DNA of 64,000 bases. It comes from Kitasatospora purpeofusca. GTDB taxonomy: Bacteria; Actinomycetota; Actinomycetes; Streptomycetales; Streptomycetaceae. Positions 39,414 to 47,900 of this stretch are shown here, one piece after another. The stretch lies in contig NZ_JODS01000007.1 of the NCBI RefSeq assembly GCF_000718025.1, positions 190,073-254,072 of the forward strand. Reading direction: 5' to 3'. The position numbers were made by a program, and so were the translations under genes. The notes below the pieces were generated by a model. It was not told the origin of the DNA. It searched no databases and saw only the letters and a program-made list of their open reading frames with translations. Numbering within the stretch: position 1 is the first letter of the stretch; the number at the start of each line of letters is the position of its first letter.

Positions 39414-41954
39414 TCAGTGGTGGCGCAGGCCGGTCACCCGGAGCACCACCGGGCACGGTTCGAAGAGTTCGAGCGGGTGGTAGCCGGTCCAGTCGCGGCC
39501 GTCGGGGGTGCCGACCAGCAGGACGGTGCCCTCCCCGGCCGACGGCGCGACGGACAGCCGCTCCACCGTGAGCCGCCGGACCTGCCCGGCCGCACTCGCC
39601 GAGCCCACCGCACCCGCCGAGCCCGCCCGCGGCGCCTGGGCCAGCCAGGCGGCCCGCAGCAGGTTCTCCAACTGGTTCAGCGGAAGGGCCGAGCCGGGCG
39701 CCGGCGAGGCGAGCAGCAGATCCGCCGTCCGCCCCGGCTCCGCACGCCCGTACAGCCGGCCGCCCACCGCGTCCCGCTGCCAGGCGGCCAGCCGGAAGGC
39801 GTGCCCGCTCCAGCCGAGCACGCCGCCCGGCGCGGGCGGTGCCACGTCCTCCGCGCCCAGCGCCCCGGTCGGCGGCAGCACCGCCTGCTCCGGCGGCAAC
39901 TCCCCGGCCCGGTAGACCAGTTCGGTGGTGGCAAGCCGCCGCCCCGCGCGCTCCAGGGTGACCGCGACCAGCCAGTCGCCGTCCGGCGCCCAGCGGCCCT
40001 CGGCGTGCCGGGTCAGCACCGCCGTCCGCCGCCCGGGGCCGACCCGCAGCTCCGCCAGGTCCACGTCCAGGTCCCGGAGTTCGGCGAACCGCAGCTGGTC
40101 CCCGTTCTCCGGCAGCACCCAGTCACCGGCCGCCCGCAGGTACTCCAGGCAGAGCGAGACCGGCAGCGCCGGCTCGCCGCCGACCCGGAAGTCGTCGCAG
40201 CACGGCAACTCACCGGCCGTCAGCGGGTGTTCCGTGGTCAGCGCGGCGTACGGCCGGAAGTCCAGCGGCTCGCCCAGGTAGTAGCGGCTCGCGGCGAGCC
40301 GCTCGATCCCGGGCAGACCGGTGTCCTGCTGGTAGCCGCGCAGCACGGACGGCAGCATCGCCGGACCGACGTCGCCGATGAACGTCGACTCGCCGCTGCC
40401 GCCGGAGAACAGCTCCCGCTTCCAGTGGTACAGGCCCTCGCGGACGTCCACCGCCGACATGTAGCGCAGCGTGGCCTCGTAGTTGGTGATCATCCCGAGG
40501 CGTTCCCAGGTCGGCCAGCAGACCGTGGAGACCGGCGTCCGCCGGACCCGGCCCGACTGCTCGCCGTCCTGCGAGGCCCACAGCCCGAGCCGGCTCAGCG
40601 CCTCGTTGGCGGCCCCGTAGTCGAGCTGGCCGACCATGCCGCCCCAGCGGCCGGTCAGCGAGCCGACGCTGCAGAAGAACGCCAGCGGCGGCCGGTCCGC
40701 CACCGCCCGCAGCAGGTTGAGGAAGCCCCCGACCTTGACCCGGACGACCAGCGAGACGATCTGCTCGGTCTTGCCCGGCAGCCGCACCGGCACGTCCACG
40801 CCCGCGTTGTGGACGACGCCGGCCAGCCGGTCGCCGGCCTCGTCGACCAGCCGGGCGACCTGCTCGGGATCGGTGATGTCGCACTGCACGTAGTCGATCC
40901 GCAGACCGTCCTCGCGGGCCGAGACGAGGTTCGCCCACAGCTCGCGCTCCTGGGCCAGCTTCTCCAGCTCGCCGCGGACCTGCGGCACCCGGCGCGCGGC
41001 CACGGCCTCCCGCAGCCGCTCGTCCCGGTACCGCCGGAACTCCCGCTCGTCGAACGCCAGCGCCGGGACGGCGGCCGGGTCGGGCACCGCGCCACGGCCG
41101 CTGACCACCACCCGCGCGCCGAACTCCTCGGCGAGCGAACGGGCCAGCGCGTAGCCGATGCCGCGACCGCCGCCGGACATCACCACCGTGTCGCCGGGCC
41201 GCAGCGCGCGGACCGGCGGGGCGGGCTGGGCGTGCCGGGCCCGCAGGCTGTAGCGGCGGCCGCCGTGGTGGCCGATCTCGAACGCGCCCCAGCGGTACAG
41301 CTCCCGGCTCACCAGCTCGCCGATCTCCTCCGCCGAGTGCTCGGCGGTGAGGTCGAGGATCCTGATGTTGCAGTTCGGGACCTCCCGCGGCAGGCCCTTG
41401 GCGAGCCCCGCCCACAGGCCGCCGAGCGGCTGCTCGACCCGGTCCGCGCCGAAGCCCATCCGGCCGCCCAGCCAGGTGACCGGCAGGTAGAACAGCCGCA
41501 CCGCGTCGGTCTCGGTGATCCAGTCCGCGAAGCAGGCCTGGAGCATCGCGACCGTCTGCCGGAACGGTGCCTCCCAGCCGTCCGGGCCGCTGCGGTCGAA
41601 GGGCTCCTCGAGGTTGAGGTCGACGATCCCGTCGATCCGCCCGGCCGCGGCGAACAGGGCCGCCGCGGCCTCGGCGAAGCCGCCCCGCTGCCCCTCGGCG
41701 GGCGGGGCGAGCCGGTGCACCGCCGCCCCGGCCGCGGTGAGCGCCGCGGCGACCGCGGCGGCGGTGGCCTCCCGGCCACCGACCACCGCGATCGAGCGCC
41801 CGCGCAGCCCGGGGGCGGCGCCCGGCGGGAGCGCGGCGGTCTCCACCGGCTCCCACACGTGGCGCCGCACGGGGCGCACCGATCCGTCCTGCGGGTAGTC
41901 CACCACCGGCGGGGCGAGGGCCTCCGCGAGGGTGATCGGTTCCTTGAGTGTCAT
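39414..41954 (-). CDS. PUFA-synthase-like KR plus degenerate DH protein (846 aa)
   Basis: The first ~240 residues form a structural KR-like half (RSIAVVGGREATAAAVAAALTAAG). The catalytic ketoreductase follows: VVMSGGGRGIGYALARSLAEEF, CDITDPEQVARLV, NAGVDVPV, and Tyr446 in QLDYGAANEA. The C-terminal ~280 residues have a hotdog/DH-like layout, but the active-site region reads DDFRVGGEPALP: the place of the catalytic His (HHKVGDAPTLPG in the partner protein) is taken by Phe589, so this DH is probably inactive or structural. There is no carrier domain. The ATG at 41954 lies 7 bases after the stop of the 2646-aa gene. It likely reduces beta-keto intermediates on the ACP of the AT-ACP protein. Confidence 0.85.
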   Translation of the reverse strand: MTLKEPITLAEALAPPVVDYPQDGSVRPVRRHVWEPVETAALPPGAAPGLRGRSIAVVGGREATAAAVAAALTAAGAAVHRLAPPAEGQRGGFAEAAAALFAAAGRIDGIVDLNLEEPFDRSGPDGWEAPFRQTVAMLQACFADWITETDAVRLFYLPVTWLGGRMGFGADRVEQPLGGLWAGLAKGLPREVPNCNIRILDLTAEHSAEEIGELVSRELYRWGAFEIGHHGGRRYSLRARHAQPAPPVRALRPGDTVVMSGGGRGIGYALARSLAEEFGARVVVSGRGAVPDPAAVPALAFDEREFRRYRDERLREAVAARRVPQVRGELEKLAQERELWANLVSAREDGLRIDYVQCDITDPEQVARLVDEAGDRLAGVVHNAGVDVPVRLPGKTEQIVSLVVRVKVGGFLNLLRAVADRPPLAFFCSVGSLTGRWGGMVGQLDYGAANEALSRLGLWASQDGEQSGRVRRTPVSTVCWPTWERLGMITNYEATLRYMSAVDVREGLYHWKRELFSGGSGESTFIGDVGPAMLPSVLRGYQQDTGLPGIERLAASRYYLGEPLDFRPYAALTTEHPLTAGELPCCDDFRVGGEPALPVSLCLEYLRAAGDWVLPENGDQLRFAELRDLDVDLAELRVGPGRRTAVLTRHAEGRWAPDGDWLVAVTLERAGRRLATTELVYRAGELPPEQAVLPPTGALGAEDVAPPAPGGVLGWSGHAFRLAAWQRDAVGGRLYGRAEPGRTADLLLASPAPGSALPLNQLENLLRAAWLAQAPRAGSAGAVGSASAAGQVRRLTVERLSVAPSAGEGTVLLVGTPDGRDWTGYHPLELFEPCPVVLRVTGLRHH

Positions 41955-41961
41955 CGGCGTG

Positions 41962-44900
41962 TCATCGCTTCCTGGGCTCCACGACGAGGCGGATGCCGTC
42001 CACCGGGCGGAAGGACACCAGCGTGCCCAGCGTCAGCGGGTGGTCGGGGACCAGCCGCAGCCGGAAGCGCTGGGCCACCATGGCCAGCGTCAGGTGCGTC
42101 TGCACCAGCGCCATCTGGTTGCCGATGCACTTGCGCTGGCCCCCGCCGAACGGGAAGTAGGCGTACCGGGGCTGCTGGGCGCGGTTCTGCTCGGTGAAGC
42201 GCTCCGGGTCGAAGCGCTCCGGGTCCACCCAGTAGTCCGGGTGCCGGTGGGTGACGTACGGGACCATGAAGACGCTGCCGCCGGCCGGGACGTGCCAGCC
42301 GTTGACGTCGTCCTCCGCGACGGCGTCGCGCGGGTACACCCAGATCGGCGGGTGCAGCCGCAGCGTCTCGTCGGTGACCATCTTCGCGTACGGGAGCTTC
42401 GGCAGGTCCTCGATGGTGGGCGTGCGCCCGCCGAGCACCTGCTCGACCTCCTCGTGCAGCCGCTCCTGCGCCTCCGGGTCCTTGGCCAGCTCGTAGAGCG
42501 CCCAGGCCAGGCCGGTGCCGGTGGTCTCGTGGCCGGCCATGAAGACCGTCATGATCTCGTCCCGGACCTGCTGCCGGGTCCACTCGCCGCCGCTCTCGTC
42601 CCGGGCCTGGAGCAGCAGGCTGACCAGGTCGGTCAGCCCCTCGTGCCGGCCGTCCCGGTGCGCCTCGACGATGCCGTCCACCACGTCGTACATCACCTTG
42701 CGCGCCTGGCGGATGCGCCGGTTGTACGGGATCGGGACGAACTCGGGGGTCAGCTGGTTGAGGGTGCCGCGGAAGACCATGGCCTCGATGGAGGTGACCA
42801 TCGCCGGCCCCACCCGGTCGCTGAGCGGGTGCAGGTCGGTGTCGAACATGACCTTGCCGAGGGCCCCCAGGGTGAGGTCCATCATCTCCGGCACCACGTC
42901 GAGGCCGGCCTTGTCGGACCCCGCCTGCTCCCAGCGGTCGAGCACCAGGGCGGTGGAGTCGGTCATGGTGGTCGCCATGTTGTCGATGGCGGTCTTGTGG
43001 AACAGCGGGTTCACCACCCGGCGGTGCTGCTTCCACTCCTCCCCGTCGAGGGTGAGCAGGCCCATCCCCATGAAGATCTTGAAAGCGTCGTAGCCCTTGC
43101 CACGGATGTAGTTCTGGTTGTTGTCCTGGAGGACGTACTTGATGTTGTCCGGGTGGTAGTTCAGGTGGACGGTGAAGTAGCCCAGCGGCAGCCGGACCAT
43201 GTCCCCGTAGGCCCGGCTCAGTTCGGTGAACAGGGCGGGCGCGTTGCGCTGGAACTTGCGCAGGTTGCCGGGGACGGTCTTCAGTCCGCGCGGCCCCGGG
43301 GCGGGGCGGGCGAGCCGCGCGACGGCGGGCGCGGGGCGGCGCGCCGGGCGGCGCTCGGGCGCGGCGACGACCGTGGCCACCGCCGTACCCGGCTCCGGGG
43401 CCGGCTCCCCGCCGTTCTCCTTGCTCGCGGTCACGTCGGTGCCCGCCTTCCTGCTCGTGGCGTACTGGGGGTCCGTGGCCGCCGGCGTCGGCCCACCAGC
43501 CGCGCCGGCCTCAGCTTTTCCCATCGCCGTCACCACCTCACTGGCCTCGGCGGGGGCCACCACGGGATCGCTCGGCTCGGGATCCGCCACCCCGGGATCA
43601 ACCGCCTCGGGCTCGACCGCCTCGGGCTCCGCCGCACCGGTGCCGGATCCGACCGCCCGGGCGACGGCGGCCTCGGCCACCTCCTCGGGAGTCACGAACT
43701 TCCCGGTGCTCCGGTCGAGATAGCCCATCAGCGTCCAGTCCAGGTCCTTCATCTGGATCAGGATCCGCCCGTCCGGACGGACGGCGACGAACCGGTTGCC
43801 GCTGCCCGCGTTCCGCCCGTCGGCCTCCGCCCCGGGCAGCACCGCGTACAGGTCGACCCGCCCGTACCTGGCCGCGACATGGCTGTCGCCGCCGTGCTCG
43901 TAGACGTCGATCCGGCCGATCCCCAGCGGGGCCGCGAGCGGGATCAGGTCACCGTCGACCAGGGCCAGCACCCCGGTCCTGGCCAGCCCGTCGAGCAGCA
44001 CCACCGGGATCCCGAAGCTCCCGAAGACCCGGTGGTCCAGGGGAAGTTCGAGGTTGTAGGTGGCGCGCTTGCCGTCCGGGTGCAGCCGGGTGTCGGTGGT
44101 CGACACGAACAGGTCGGTCAGCAGCACCGGGGAGCCCGGGCTGTGGTACGGGTCCGGCACCGGCGTCTCCGCGGCGGGGTGCCAGGCCTTCCAGTGCGGC
44201 GCGTCCGGCAGGTCGCCCGCCAGCAGCACCCGCACCTCGAAGTGCAGCCGGTCCTTGACCAGCACGGTGCCGTTGGGCGCCACCACGTCGTGGGTGATCC
44301 GCACCGCCACCACGGCCTGGCCGAGGTCGGCCCGGCGCTCCACCAGCTCGGCCCGGATCCGCTTGCGCAGCCCGGCCCGGTCCGACTCGCGGACCTTGAG
44401 GAAGTGGTGGAAGCGCAGGTCCTCGAAGGCGTACACCTTGAGGTCCGGCACCAGCCACGAGGCCGCCTCGAAGGCGATCTCGGTGACGAACGTCCCCGGC
44501 AGGGTGGGCGCGTCGCCGACCTTGTGGTGGCGCAGGTAGTCGTCCCGCTCCAGGTCGAAGACCCGCTCGAAGGTGACCGAGTCCGTGCCGCGCTCGACCA
44601 CCTCGCCGAGGTAGAACGGCAGCGTCTCCGGCTCCACCGGTCCCGCCGCGGCCGGCCGCTCCGGGCGCACCGGCTCCTGCGGCACCGCCGAGTCCGAACC
44701 GCCGCGCGGCGCACCCGGGTTGAGGAAGCCGGGCAGCAGCCGGTCGACCGCCCGCCGCTCCGCGTCACCGAGGTGCACGGTGTACGGCGAGGGCTTGGCC
44801 AGGTTGAGCTCGCGGACGAAGTGGTGCACGCCCTCCGCGGTGCTCATCGCGGAGTAGAGCCCGCTCTTCTCGAAGTACGCCTTGGTCAACTCGTTGGCGC

Positions 44901-47900
44901 CCAGGCCGACCTCGCCCCACAGGGTCCAGCCCACGGTGAACTCGTGGATGCCCTGCACCTGCTGGTGGTAGGTCGCCGCGGCCCCGAGGAAGTCGTTGCC
45001 CGAGGCGTAGTCGGCCTCGCCGACCTGGCCGGTCATGCCCAGCAGCGAACCGAAGTTGCACCAGGCGCGCGGCAGCCGGCCGCGCAGGGCGTGCTTGAGG
45101 TTGAAGTAGCCCAGCACCTTCAGGTCGCGGACCTGCCGGAACTCCGCCAGGCTCTTGGTCGCGATCGGCGCCGAACGGTTCAGCCCGGCCGCGTTGACCA
45201 GCAGGTCGATCCGCCCGGCCTCGGCGTGGATCCGGTCCATCGCGGCCGTCACCTGGTCGCGGTCGGTCACGTCGCAGGGCACGTAGTGCACCGCGCCCGC
45301 GCCGCTGTGCTCGGCGATCCGGCGCAGGTTGGCCCGGATCACCCGGGCCTGGCCGATCCGCTCGTACGCGCGGTTGAGCTGCGCGGGGTTGCGGCCGGTC
45401 CGCAGCGCCAGCTGCTTGCGGATGTAGTCCGCGCGGCCCTTGGCGAAGGCCTCGTCGTCCAGCTCCAGGTACTCGGCCGGGTGGGAGTCCACCGGGTTGC
45501 TGCCGAGCACGTACACCCGGGGCCTGAAGTGCCGGGCGACCTCGGCCAGCAGCTCGGCGGTGATGCCCCGCCCGCCGCCGACCGCGACCACGACGCTGTC
45601 CGGACCGAGCGTCGCCTCCCCCGGCGGCAGCAGCTCGCCGGGCTCCTCGGCGAGGGTGACGGTCAGCCGCCGCCCGCCGTCGTGGAAGGCCGAGGGGACG
45701 CCGCGCCGGAACGCCGACTCCCGCTCCGCCTGCGCGACCCCGGTGGCGGCCTCCCGCGTCCCGGTGATCAGCGCGTAGGTCAGGCAGTGCGGCGCGTACT
45801 CCAGGTGGATCACCTTGAACAGGCCCGTGAACATGCCCGTGAACGGGTGCGGGGTCCGGTCGGTCATCGCCCCGAGGAACAGCCCGACGCAGCTCGCGCC
45901 GCCGGCCTCGGCGGCCAGCGCCTCGTGCCGCTGCTGCACCGTCAGGAAGACCAGCTCGTGCAGGGCGCTCAGCGCCTCCGCCTCCGCCGGACCGGCCGTG
46001 TCCGCGCCGGACAGGTCGGTGACCACCCGGATGTGCCGGATCAGCCGCCGCGGGTCCGCCTCGTCCAGCAGCCCCGCCAGCGCCTCGGCGTCCGGCACGT
46101 GCCGGACCCCGGGACCGCCGGGCACGGTGGACAGCACCAGGGTGCCGGCCGGCGCCCCGGCCGCCGTCACCGTCTCCGGCCGGTCGGTCAGGACGACGGT
46201 GGGCTCCGCGGGCCAGAACGGCAGCTCGGCGCGGACCGGCTCGCCCGGCGTCTCGGTCAGCCCGGGCACGTGCCGGCTCACCACCAGCGGGTGCCGGTCG
46301 TCGTACAGCCGCTCGTCGTAGAACGCGGACGGCACGTGGAGGTCGGCCTCCGGCGCCGGCACGGCCGCCGACAGCGGGGCCGAGACCCGGACGCTGAGGT
46401 CGGGCGCGCCGTTCTCGCCGCGGCAGACCACCAGCGCGTCGCGCCGGACCGGCTCCTCGGCCAGCACCTGCAGGATGCCGATCGCACCCTCGGCGCCCAG
46501 GTAGCAGACCTCCCGGCCGGGGCGGACGGCGCCGCACTCGACGGTCGGCACCGACCCCTCGGCCGACCCCGCGAGCGACGCCGCGGCCTGCGCTCCGGCC
46601 GGCTCCCCGGCCGACTCCGCCTCGGCGAGCGGGGTGTCCAGGTAGCCGAGCACCTCCAGCCCGGCCGCGGCGGCGGTCTCCTCCGTCACCAGGGCGAACA
46701 GGAAGGCACCCTCGGCCAGCACGCTGCCCCCGTCGAGGGCCTCGTCCAGCAGCTGGCGCACCTCGTCGGTGCTGTTGCCGTTGATGCCGCCGACCAGCGC
46801 CATCGTCAGCTCGCCCTGCCGCAGGTAGCGGATGGCGACGTCGATCGCGCTCAGGGTCGAGGTGAACCCCGTGTCGACCGTCATGTTGAGGCCCTTGAGG
46901 TCGAAATAGTTGGCGACCCGGGCCGGGATCACGTTCGGCATCATGCCGGGGAAGGAGTCCTCGTTGGACGGCGGCACCAGCCGCCGCACCTCGGTCCTGA
47001 GCAGCTCCAGCGCCTCCGGCAGCCACGGCGCCGAGGCCAGCGAGGCATCGGCCTTCAGCGCGATGGTCAGGTCGTCCAGGTAGCAGCGCAGCGCGTAGAG
47101 CGTCGCGTTGCGGGTCGCCCCGAGGTGGCCGAGCACCACGCCGGTGGTCTCGCTGTTGTCCTCCCAGAACGCGCCCAGGCTGTCGCGCAGCCGGTGCGCG
47201 CACTTGAGGATCATCAGCTGGCAGCGGTCGATGCCCCGCATCATGCCGGGGGGCATCCGCACCTGCTTGAACGACGGCAGCGGGTAGGTGTCGCCGAAGG
47301 ACACGTCCTCCGGACCGGTCCGGCCCAGCCAGGTGGCCAGCTCGTCGGCGGTCTCGGTGCCCGGCACGTGCGCCGTCCTGGCCACGATCGCGATCCGCTG
47401 CGGCTTCGCCTGCTCGGCCCGCGCCGGCAGCGGGAGCCCGGACGGCGCCTTCGGCGCCGCGGGCGGCTCCTGCACGACCAGGTGGGCGTTGGTGCCGCCG
47501 AAGCCGAAGCCGGAGACGGCGGCCGTACGGCGGCGGGCGCCGCGCGGCCAGGGCACCGCCTCGGTCGGCACGACCAGGTTGGAGCCGCCGATCGCGAAGT
47601 CCGCCGGGGTCTCGGTGAACCGGTGCTGCGGCGGGATCACATCGTGCCGGAAGCCCAGCACGACCTCGATCAGCGAGGCCACGCCGGCGGCCCAACCGGT
47701 GTGCCCGATCACCGACTTGTTGGAGGTGACGACCACCGGGGCGCGGCCCGGCTCGTGACCGCCCAGCGTCTCGCGCAGGGTGGTGAACTCCGCCAGGTCG
47801 CCCGCCGGGGTGCCGGTGGCGTGGGCGACGATCCAGTCCGGACGCACGTCGTCCATGCCCGGCCGGTCCAGCGCGCGGCGGATCGCCAGCTTCTGGCCGG

